The position numbers were made by a program, and so were the translations under genes. Positions 57,286 through 64,000 of a stretch of 64,000 nt of DNA are shown here, one piece after another. The DNA lies in the NCBI GenBank assembly GCA_964469525.1, contig CAYXYU010000002.1, positions 62,001 to 126,000 on the forward strand, in the 5' to 3' direction. The stretch's first letter is position 1; every line of letters begins with the position of its first letter. The notes beneath the pieces are model-generated. The model worked only from the letters and a program-made list of their open reading frames with translations, was not told the origin of the DNA and searched no databases. This DNA is from JABDCD01 sp964469525. Lineage in GTDB: Bacteria > Pseudomonadota > Alphaproteobacteria > Rickettsiales > SXRF01.

Positions 57286-58995
57286 TTAATGTACATTCTT
57301 ACCCTGCGACTTTCGAATGCTCTCAATGAACGCCTGAACTGACGCGTCGTCCTTGCCTTTCTCCTGCAACAGCTGCAGCGCCTGTTCCACCTCGTCGTTT
57401 TTCTTCAGCTGCAGCGCTGTCTGGATATAGGCTTGTAAAACAGGCGGGGTTGGATTCTGTTCCTTGGCCTTGGATAAATCGGCGAACGCTTTGTCATACT
57501 CCTGTTTCTCAATCCACATATTGGCCCGCTCCACGTAGATGATGCCCGGCGTGCCTATGGCATCGCTTTTTTCGATGGCCTGCGAAATCAACTCAATCGC
57601 CTGGTCGAGATCCGTCTTGTGGGCTTTATGGGCTTGAAGCAGCAGCTCATGCGCCATTTTCTCATCGGCCTCCCTCTGCTCCTCTGCTTTCTTACGCGCG
57701 ATCTCTCCGGCGACGACCTTGGGCGTGACCAGCATCGACCGGTCGCCTTCCAGGTAACGCGTCAGCAAGGCCGTTATGCGTTCGCCTACCATGGTTGTTC
57801 CTTTGTCGGACAGGTGCCCGTCGTTGGGCAACAGGAACCAGGAGAGTTTTTCTTCAAAGGAAGTTTTCTCTATGGGTAGATGATCCTTCAGGCTGATGGC
57901 GGGGATTTCCGGATGCTTCTGCAGAAATTCCGGCCAGTAGGTAAAGGCCTTTCCCGGCCGCAACCCGTTAAGCGGATCCAGCACTTCGTAATAGGTCGGC
58001 AATACGATAAACAGGGTGACGGGGGCGGTGTCCTGAGCAATGCGGAACGCTTCGGCGGCGGCGGCCAGCGCTTCCTCCTTTTGTTGCGCAGCATCCTGCT
58101 GTTCCGGCACGGCCTGAGCCTTAGCTCGCGTTACAAGTTTCTTCAGCTCCTCCCTCAGCCATATCCTGCCATCATAGACCAGGGTTTCGACCTGGGCGTC
58201 CTGCAATGCGCGTAATACGTCCTTGTCATGATAAAACTCCTTGTCATGCCCGCGATAGGTTATCTGGCGCGAGATGCTGCCGTTGGGATTGCGGTACAGA
58301 AAGAATTCCGGCGCGGCGGGGATAGCGATCAGGCGCTTGGGATCTTCACGGTCGATGAGCGTTTTTTGCAGTTCCTCGACCATACGGAATGTGCGTGCAT
58401 TGGACAGTTCGTTCCTCCAATTGGGGCTGGCCGTGAAGTTCTCGTCAGCTACCGCAAAGATGATGAGATCGGGTTTATACAATTCACCGATCCTCTTCAG
58501 CTTGCCGGCCATATGTTGAACCTTGGAGCCCGCGCCGGCGAAGTTGGCGACAGTGATTTTCGTGGCGCCCAGATTTTTCCGCAGCGCCGCGTTATCCTGG
58601 AGCACCTGGTCCATCACCTGTACCCAGGGAAAATCGTTGGTCACTCCGGCGGTGAGCGACGATCCCATGACCGCAATGCGGAACTCGCCCGGCAGCTTGA
58701 CGGGCGAATAATCCTTATAAAAGCGGTCACCCCAGTTGTTATACTGCACCTTCACCTTGGACTTCAGCGCCATGCCGTCGTCAAAATGGTAGATGGTGCC
58801 TTTCGCATTGGGGCCCGTAATGGTGTAGTCTTTCACGACCAGCCCGCCGGTAGGGTTGGGGGCTATCTTATGTTTGTAATACCGAAATCCCATTTCCGCG
58901 GCGACCAGCGACACCGCGAGCACGAAGGAAAGAAGCGTAAGGTTGATCATCCATGCGCGAAGTTTAGGGCTCATGCTAGTCCAGCTCGAAGGCAT
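57286..58995 (-). CDS. SGNH/GDSL-fold hydrolase-like protein with TPR-like C-terminus
   Basis: This is a 569-residue protein. One N-terminal membrane anchor (about 16-34) puts the rest in the periplasm. The SGNH block I is RIAVMGSSLTAGVTND (Ser), and NDGHLSDKGTTMVGERI holds the Asp/His pair. The C-terminus (about 455-560) is helical and repeat-like (AIELISQAIEKSDAIG, KAFADLSKAKEQNPTP), as in TPR arrays. It probably moves acyl groups on the glycan with the MBOAT protein. The start overlaps the carbamoyltransferase stop; ATG 58974 is the alternative. Confidence 0.78.
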   Translation of the reverse strand: MPSSWTSMSPKLRAWMINLTLLSFVLAVSLVAAEMGFRYYKHKIAPNPTGGLVVKDYTITGPNAKGTIYHFDDGMALKSKVKVQYNNWGDRFYKDYSPVKLPGEFRIAVMGSSLTAGVTNDFPWVQVMDQVLQDNAALRKNLGATKITVANFAGAGSKVQHMAGKLKRIGELYKPDLIIFAVADENFTASPNWRNELSNARTFRMVEELQKTLIDREDPKRLIAIPAAPEFFLYRNPNGSISRQITYRGHDKEFYHDKDVLRALQDAQVETLVYDGRIWLREELKKLVTRAKAQAVPEQQDAAQQKEEALAAAAEAFRIAQDTAPVTLFIVLPTYYEVLDPLNGLRPGKAFTYWPEFLQKHPEIPAISLKDHLPIEKTSFEEKLSWFLLPNDGHLSDKGTTMVGERITALLTRYLEGDRSMLVTPKVVAGEIARKKAEEQREADEKMAHELLLQAHKAHKTDLDQAIELISQAIEKSDAIGTPGIIYVERANMWIEKQEYDKAFADLSKAKEQNPTPPVLQAYIQTALQLKKNDEVEQALQLLQEKGKDDASVQAFIESIRKSQGKNVH

Positions 58996-60811
58996 GTTTG
59001 TAGTCCTGCTTCAGGGAAACGTCCTGCTTCTGCTTGTCGAGTATAAGATGACCGATGACCAGCTTGTCAAGTTCGGTTCCCATGAAGCATTTGAAGGCGT
59101 CGGCCGGAGAACAGACGATCGGTTCGCCGCGCACGTTGAAGCTGGTGTTGACCAGCACCGGACAACCGGTACGCTCGAAAAACGCCTGCAGCAGCCTGTA
59201 AAACAGCGGATTGGTCTCCTTACGCACGGTCTGCACGCGGGCGGAATAATCGACATGCGTCACCGCCGGAATGTCCGAGCGCGGCACGTTGAGCTTGTCG
59301 ATGCCGAACAGCCGCCGCTGCGCCTCGGTCATCGCACGCTGCCGTTCTTTTTTGACGTCGGCCACCAGCAGCATGTAGGGGCTTTCCGTATCCAGGTCGA
59401 ACCAGCCGGAGGCTTCCTCATGCAACACGGCCGGCGCGAACGGCCGGAACGATTCGCGATACTTGACTTTCAGGTTGAGGATCTTCTGCATGGTTTCCGA
59501 ACGCGGATCGGCGAGGATGGAACGGGCTCCGAGCGCGCGCGGGCCGAACTCCATCCGCCCCTGCATCCAGCCTATCGCCTTGCCCTGCGCCAGGGCGTCG
59601 GCCGTGGCGCGGATCATCCCGTCCTCGTCATGTTTGTCATACTGCGCGCCGAGGGCGGCAAGTTCCATCTCCACCATGCCGTCAGCATAGGCGGGACCGA
59701 GATAGCTGCCGCGCATGGCATCCCGGGGATGGGGGGTACGCGCATTCCCCAGCACGTGGTAATGCACCGCCAGCGCCGCGCCCAGCGCGCCGCCGGCATC
59801 GCCCGCCGCCGGCTGGATCCATAACGACCGGAACGCCCTGTCGCGGTGGATCCTGCCGTTGGCGACGCAGTTGAGCGCCACGCCGCCGGCCAGGCAGAGG
59901 TTGGGAATGCCGTATTCGCGCGCCAGCGACCGCGTCAGGCGCAGCATGATGTCTTCCGTGACCTCCTGGATGGAAGCGGCGATGTCCATGTGAAACTGTT
60001 CCAGCGGCTCCTCGCTGCCGCGCACCTTGCGACCGAACAGCGCATCGAACTTTGCGTTGGTCATTTTCAGGCCGGTGCAGTAATCGAAATAGTCCATGTC
60101 GAGGCGGAAGCTGCCGTCGTCCTTCACGTCGATCAGCTTTTCCCGTATCAGGCCTGCAAACCGCGGCTCGCCGTAGGGCGCCAGCCCCATCAGCTTGTAT
60201 TCGCCGGAATTGACCTTGAAGCCGGCGTAATAGGTAAAAGCCGAGTAGAGCAGCCCCAGCGAATGCGGGAAATGGATTTCCTTCTCGACGGTGATGCGGT
60301 TTCCGCGACCGATCGCCACGCTGGCGGTCGCCCATTCGCCGACGCCGTCCAGCGTCAGGATTACCGCTTCCTCGAACGGGGAAGGATAGAACGCGCTGGC
60401 TGCGTGGGAGAAATGATGCTCGGAGAAAAGCAGTTTCTGCTCCCAGCCATCCTCCTGCGGCAGGATCGCCTGCAGATGGTCGCCGATGAGTTTTTTCTGA
60501 AACAGCTTTTCCCTGATCCACATGGGCATGGAGCGGGCGAACGACTCGAAACCGCGCGGCGCGAAGCCGATATAGGTCTCCAGCAACCGCTCGAACTTGA
60601 TGAACGGCTTTTCATGGAACACGATGTGATCCACCTCCGCCAGCGTAATCCCCGCCTCGGTGAGGCAATAACGCACGGCATGGGCGGGAAAGCGCGCATC
60701 GTGCTTGATGCGGGTGAAGCGCTCTTCCTGGGCGGCGGCGATGATGACGCCGTCTTTGATTAGTGCCGCCGCGCTGTCATGATAGAAGGCGGAGATGCCG
60801 AGGATAATCAC
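58976..60811 (-). CDS. Carbamoyltransferase, NodU/CmcH family
   Basis: This is a 611-residue enzyme. The N-terminal Kae1-like domain begins ILGISAFYHDSAAALIKDG, with His11, and continues EERFTRIKHDARFPAHAVRY and FSEHHFSHAASAFYPSP (metal His). LCLAGGVALNCVANGRIHRD, GWMQGRMEFGPRALGARSIL and CPVLVNTSFNVRGEPIVCSP are conserved C-terminal blocks. It transfers carbamoyl from carbamoyl phosphate to a hydroxyl of a sugar or secondary metabolite. It starts with GTG at 60811. Genes for DUF5989 and SxtJ lie directly upstream, the usual partners. Confidence 0.93.
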   Translation of the reverse strand: MIILGISAFYHDSAAALIKDGVIIAAAQEERFTRIKHDARFPAHAVRYCLTEAGITLAEVDHIVFHEKPFIKFERLLETYIGFAPRGFESFARSMPMWIREKLFQKKLIGDHLQAILPQEDGWEQKLLFSEHHFSHAASAFYPSPFEEAVILTLDGVGEWATASVAIGRGNRITVEKEIHFPHSLGLLYSAFTYYAGFKVNSGEYKLMGLAPYGEPRFAGLIREKLIDVKDDGSFRLDMDYFDYCTGLKMTNAKFDALFGRKVRGSEEPLEQFHMDIAASIQEVTEDIMLRLTRSLAREYGIPNLCLAGGVALNCVANGRIHRDRAFRSLWIQPAAGDAGGALGAALAVHYHVLGNARTPHPRDAMRGSYLGPAYADGMVEMELAALGAQYDKHDEDGMIRATADALAQGKAIGWMQGRMEFGPRALGARSILADPRSETMQKILNLKVKYRESFRPFAPAVLHEEASGWFDLDTESPYMLLVADVKKERQRAMTEAQRRLFGIDKLNVPRSDIPAVTHVDYSARVQTVRKETNPLFYRLLQAFFERTGCPVLVNTSFNVRGEPIVCSPADAFKCFMGTELDKLVIGHLILDKQKQDVSLKQDYKHAFELD

Positions 60812-60818
60812 GTCGTGC

Positions 60819-60968
60819 CTAGAACAATGCGTAGACGAACGGCCCGAGCGCCGTGCTTTGCGCCATCATCAGGAGCCCGCCGAACAGGAACAGCACGAGG
60901 ATGATCGGCAGCAGCCAGAATTTTTTCCGCACTCTCATGAAATTCCAGAACTCGACCACAAACGCCAT
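60819..60968 (-). CDS. DUF5989 family small membrane protein
   Basis: ATG 60968 to TAG 60819 encodes 49 residues: MAFVVEFWNFMRVRKKFWLL begins it, then a membrane helix (PIILVLFLFGGLLMMAQ) and a short tail (STALGPFVYALF). This is the DUF5989 pattern, found next to carbamoyltransferase and SxtJ genes. It lies 7 bp before the GTG of the carbamoyltransferase gene. Its function is unknown; a membrane adaptor is possible. Confidence 0.85.
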   Translation of the reverse strand: MAFVVEFWNFMRVRKKFWLLPIILVLFLFGGLLMMAQSTALGPFVYALF

Positions 60969-60977
60969 ATACAATGC

Positions 60978-61388
60978 CTAGAACTGTTGATGAAAAGGTG
61001 ATGGGCCGGGCGGCTGGCGCGGCACCCAGTAGGAAGGCTGCCCGGCACGGGCGCGGGCCATCGGGTTCTTACCCAGCAGGCGCATCAGCAGGCCGATCGG
61101 CATCACCACCAGAAAAAATATGATCCCCAGAATCAGCGGCGAGGTGATACGGTGCAGTCTGGATCCCAGCGCCATCCAGAGGCGGTTGAGGCCGGATAAG
61201 GCTTGAGGCCGTAGAAACGCCAGTACCGCGAATATCCCTGCAATGGCCAACGCCCAGAGCCGCACCGGATTGCCGTAAAGCGCGGGCCAAAAGGCGATTA
61301 GCGCGAACAATGCGGCAAAGGTTAGCCCCACCGACCGGTCGGATACGCGGCTGGCGGCGGTGGCTGTATGGCTGGCAGTCTCAAGCAT
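60978..61388 (-). CDS. SxtJ family membrane protein
   Basis: This is a 136-residue protein with three membrane segments (about 21-38, 44-60, 82-104: RITSPLILGIIFFLVVMPIG). LIRPQ-like AFLRPQALSGLNRLWMALG and MRLLGKNPMARARAGQPSYW match SxtJ, named after the saxitoxin cluster and always near a carbamoyltransferase. Gap to DUF5989 is 9 bp. Role unknown. Confidence 0.84.
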   Translation of the reverse strand: MLETASHTATAASRVSDRSVGLTFAALFALIAFWPALYGNPVRLWALAIAGIFAVLAFLRPQALSGLNRLWMALGSRLHRITSPLILGIIFFLVVMPIGLLMRLLGKNPMARARAGQPSYWVPRQPPGPSPFHQQF

Positions 61389-61447
61389 GGCTATCTGCTA
61401 CTATGAAAAATGAAACATATCAAGCGTCTGGTGCCTTCTTACCCGCT

Positions 61448-62839
61448 TTAAAAATCGAAATACACAAACTTGGCGGAGCTGCCCTGGCTGACCGTAATGG
61501 CCATGATCCAGAGGAAAAGCATGACCGGCCAGAGGATTTCGGGGCGCAGGCGGCGCGCCGCCCGCTTGATCCGGCGGTGGTCGTCCAGCGGGTGCAGCAG
61601 ACACAGGACGGCCAGCAGCAATAAGGGGAAGCTCGCCGCCGCCATGAACCCGTCCAGCCGGTCCCAGTTCCCCACGAAGGGCGCCGCCAGCATCTCTATA
61701 GCCTGGCCGGGGCTTCCCGCGCGAAAGAATGCCCAGGCGACGGTGACGAAATGAAACGTCACGATAATCCCCAGCCAGCGCGGCAGCAGCGGCGCCATGC
61801 GGAACCGTTTCAGCAGATGCAGCGCGCTGATTCCGAGTCCGTGCAAGCCGCCCCATAGCACGAATGTCCAGTTTGCACCATGCCACAGGCCGCCGAGCAG
61901 CATGGTGATCATGAGGTTGCGCACTTGCTTTGCGAGTCCGCTGCGGTTGCCGCCCAAAGGAATATACAGATAGTCGCGCAGCCACAGCGACAGGGTGATG
62001 TGCCAGCGCCGCCAGAAATCCATGAGGTTCACCGCCGTATAGGGTTGGTGGAAATTGGTCGGCAGGCGGATGCCCAGCAGCAGGGCCAGGCCGATCGCCA
62101 TGTCGGTATAGCCGCTGAAGTCGCAGTAAATCTGCGCCGAGAAACCATAGATCGCGAGCAGGGCCTGCGGGGCGCTCAGCGGGCCGGTAGCGCCATAGGC
62201 CGCGTCGACGCTTTCGGCGAGCTGATCGGCGAAGACGAGTTTTTTGACCAACCCGATGGTGAAAATGGCGATGGCGGCGGCATAAGCGATTTTCCGTTTG
62301 GTGCGCGGTTGCTCAAGCTGCGGGATCAGCTCGGCGGGGCGCAGGATAGGGCCGGCAATCAGGTGCGGGAAGAACAGCACGTGGGCAAGCAGGGTGGATG
62401 CCTTGCGCCGCGCCTGAAAATGGCCGCGATAACAATCCACGACATAAGCGGTCAGGGTGAAGGTGATGAAGGAGACGCCCAGCGGCAGGGACAGGTCGAC
62501 CAGCCTGTCCTGCCACACGAAGAACAACGCCCCCAGCACGTCCTGATAAAGGAAGTTGGCGTATTTGAATACGGCGAGCGGCAGGAACAGCAAGACGAGC
62601 ACCGCCGCCAGGCGGTATTTACGTGCCGCCGGCGTCGCGGCGTTCCCCATCCACAACGCGCCCAAGAAGGCGATGGCGGTCAGCAGGTAGGGCAGCCATA
62701 CCAGTTCGACCTTCCACCAGGCATAGAAAAACGTGCTGCCGGCAATGATGAGATACACCCGGCCCGCAGCGGGAACGATGCGGTGCAGGAGATAATAAAC
62801 GGCGAAAAACGCGAAAAATACCGCCGAGCCGAACAGCAT
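61448..62839 (-). CDS. MBOAT family O-acyltransferase (AlgI-like)
   Basis: This is a 463-residue protein with about 10-12 membrane segments. GAILRPAEL-like IAGPILRPAELIPQLEQ, CDFSGYTDMAIGLALLLGI, NFHQPYTAVNLMDFWRRWHI and GGLWHGANWTFVLWGGLHGL (catalytic His320) are the MBOAT/AlgI signatures. It passes acyl groups across the membrane to a periplasmic transferase for O-acetylation of the polysaccharide. The start directly follows the SGNH gene stop (TAGATG), showing tight coupling. Confidence 0.93.
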   Translation of the reverse strand: MLFGSAVFFAFFAVYYLLHRIVPAAGRVYLIIAGSTFFYAWWKVELVWLPYLLTAIAFLGALWMGNAATPAARKYRLAAVLVLLFLPLAVFKYANFLYQDVLGALFFVWQDRLVDLSLPLGVSFITFTLTAYVVDCYRGHFQARRKASTLLAHVLFFPHLIAGPILRPAELIPQLEQPRTKRKIAYAAAIAIFTIGLVKKLVFADQLAESVDAAYGATGPLSAPQALLAIYGFSAQIYCDFSGYTDMAIGLALLLGIRLPTNFHQPYTAVNLMDFWRRWHITLSLWLRDYLYIPLGGNRSGLAKQVRNLMITMLLGGLWHGANWTFVLWGGLHGLGISALHLLKRFRMAPLLPRWLGIIVTFHFVTVAWAFFRAGSPGQAIEMLAAPFVGNWDRLDGFMAAASFPLLLLAVLCLLHPLDDHRRIKRAARRLRPEILWPVMLFLWIMAITVSQGSSAKFVYFDF

Positions 62840-63820
62840 CTATCGGGCCGGCGCTGAAGTTTGCGCGATGAGGGGGAACATCGCCTCCGCCATCAGCTTA
62901 TGCCCGAGCCCGTTGGGGTGGGGATCGCCCGGCATGGCCCACAGCTCCTCCGGCGGGCGGCCCCGCAGGGCGGGCAGGAGATCGATATAGACATAGCCGT
63001 CCTCCTGCGCGATGCGTTGCATGATGTCGTGCACGAAGCCGAACTGGTAATCCATCAGGTTGTGCACGTCCGGCACCATGGCGAGATACAGGCGGACATC
63101 GTGTGCCTGCGCATAGTCCGCCAGTTCTTTCAGTTTCTTTCGCATGACGAGGAAACCCGGCGCCTGCGGGTCATAAACGGCGCGGTAATGCTCGGCCAGC
63201 GTCTGCTCGCCGCCTCCCGCCAGCCGCTGCCAGGCGATCCACAGCGTCAGCGCCAGCTGGCTGTGGCGCAGCAGGACATTGCCGCCGCCGGGAGGCAGGG
63301 TTTCCGCGTCGCGGAGGAAATAATGCACCACGATGTCGGTGGGCTCCAGCGCCGCCAGCTCCTTGAAGAAACGCGACACATAACGCTGCGTGTTGTAATT
63401 GCCGATGCCGCCGTTGAGTACCTGCACCTTCTCGCCGCTCTCTTCCAGCATCTTCTGCAGCCGCGCCGCCAGCGTCTCTTCTTCGGCCACGCCCCAGCCC
63501 AGCGTAATGGAGCCGCCGAGAAACAGGATCCGCCGCATGCCCGGCGCGGCGGGCGCTACCGGAGCGCCGCGCAGTCCCCATTCATTCAGGCGGATCTCGA
63601 CATTCTGCAACACCGCCGATGTCGATTTCCGGTGATCGAAATCGAGCACGGGATCGGGGCTTCTGGTTTTCAGCTCTTTCGCGTATCGCCACATCTCGAC
63701 ATCGTAATTGGTCATGGCACTGTTTTTCATGCGCAGCAGCAACTCCGCCGCCCCCAGGCATAACGCCAGGGAGACGATCAGGCAAAGCATGGAAAGCAAA
63801 ACCGATTTATAGCGATGCAT
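62840..63820 (-). CDS. SGNH/GDSL hydrolase-family protein (AlgJ/PatB-like partner)
   Basis: This is a 326-residue protein with an N-terminal membrane anchor (about 8-26) and a periplasmic SGNH domain. Block I is RILFLGGSITLGWGVAEEET (Ser), block II VLNGGIGNYNTQRYV (Gly/Asn), and the last block is GDPHPNGLGHKLMAEAM (Asp, His). It is the likely acetyl acceptor-transferase partner of the coupled MBOAT protein. ATG 63820 is chosen over TTG 63838. It is preceded by a partial gene on the same strand. Confidence 0.87.
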   Translation of the reverse strand: MHRYKSVLLSMLCLIVSLALCLGAAELLLRMKNSAMTNYDVEMWRYAKELKTRSPDPVLDFDHRKSTSAVLQNVEIRLNEWGLRGAPVAPAAPGMRRILFLGGSITLGWGVAEEETLAARLQKMLEESGEKVQVLNGGIGNYNTQRYVSRFFKELAALEPTDIVVHYFLRDAETLPPGGGNVLLRHSQLALTLWIAWQRLAGGGEQTLAEHYRAVYDPQAPGFLVMRKKLKELADYAQAHDVRLYLAMVPDVHNLMDYQFGFVHDIMQRIAQEDGYVYIDLLPALRGRPPEELWAMPGDPHPNGLGHKLMAEAMFPLIAQTSAPAR

Positions 63821-63857
63821 AGGAATACCAGCGTGCAAATCGGCAACACTATAACCG

Positions 63858-64000
63858 CTATTTACCGAAAGGGAACAGCATTAATGCCATGCCCCGTATG
63901 AAGTCCGGCCACAGGCTGGCATTGGGGCAGACGGCAAGTATGACGCGCCTGTCCGGCGGCTTCTGGAGCGGTATGCGAAAGAAGCCGGCGACCAAGCGCA
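63858..64000 (-). CDS. C-terminus of a further gene, cut by the right edge
   Basis: An open minus-strand frame enters from the edge and ends with TAG at 63858. The visible 46 or so codons include PLQKPPDRRVILAVCPNASL, then WPDFIRGMALMLFPFGK. There is no in-frame stop before the edge. It ends 37 bp before the SGNH start on the same strand, so it is the preceding gene of the same operon. The segment is too short to name. Confidence 0.55.
   Translation of the reverse strand, partial: RLVAGFFRIPLQKPPDRRVILAVCPNASLWPDFIRGMALMLFPFGK

Overview
The window is chromosomal DNA of a Gram-negative proteobacterium, moderately GC-rich by eye. An alphaproteobacterium is most likely. The evidence is a homologue of the rickettsial 17 kDa surface antigen, an MlaC-type periplasmic protein, an AsmA protein, heptose-based surface polysaccharide genes and many small proteins typical of alphaproteobacterial stress genes. 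The species cannot be named from the sequence.

Region 1 (1-6401): the 3' part of a membrane sensor kinase gene runs off the left edge. It is followed by a divergent FAD-dependent oxidoreductase, an NADPH-dependent FMN reductase, an AsmA-family envelope protein and a short LuxR-type DNA-binding protein.

Region 2 (6504-14937): a signalling operon. It starts with a 1940-residue soluble hybrid histidine kinase built from nine tandem 92-residue HAMP units, a GAF domain, a kinase core and three receiver-like domains. Next come a second hybrid kinase (receiver-kinase-receiver), a small winged-helix-like protein and two DUF5985 membrane proteins, with gaps of at most about 10 bp or short overlaps.

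Region 3 (15086-35176): an unusually dense island of small stress and envelope genes. It holds ChaB, two tandem Cys-rich four-helix (Csp-like) proteins, a GYD protein, a host-attachment-family protein, a FadN-like beta-oxidation enzyme, glycine-zipper lipoproteins, cyclopropane fatty acid synthase, an orphan KdpE, DUF1328, YqjD/YqjE-like proteins, two CsbD-like proteins, a double BOF protein, a ClsB/YbhP-like pair, rhodanese, MlaC, DUF421, Hsp20, a CBS protein and YfdX. Several of these genes share a promoter-like upstream element, roughly TATCGNNTTCTTATG, which suggests a common regulon. An MFS transporter follows.

Region 4 (36685-56017): a surface-polysaccharide locus. A minus-strand operon of 14 genes (52438 down to 38629) carries three sugar-nucleotide epimerase/dehydratases, an FkbM methyltransferase, a split transketolase, a HAD phosphatase, an APH-like kinase, two other methyltransferases, a dehydrogenase, an unrecognised protein, an HldE-like enzyme with its two domains in inverted order, and GmhA. 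Diverging from it are gmhB, a glycosyltransferase, an initiating sugar-phosphate transferase and an O-antigen ligase/polymerase-like protein. Transketolase makes sedoheptulose 7-phosphate, the GmhA substrate. The locus therefore looks like a self-contained route from central metabolism to an NDP-heptose that is then modified and polymerised.

Region 5 (56052-57285): a tRNA-Ser(UGA) gene with a broken partial copy just upstream, then an mntP gene bracketed by short direct repeats. This has the look of an old tRNA-associated insertion. Region 6 (57286-64000): a decoration module of an SGNH protein with a TPR-like tail, a NodU/CmcH-type carbamoyltransferase, DUF5989, SxtJ, an MBOAT acyltransferase, a second SGNH protein, and the C-terminus of one further gene cut by the right edge.
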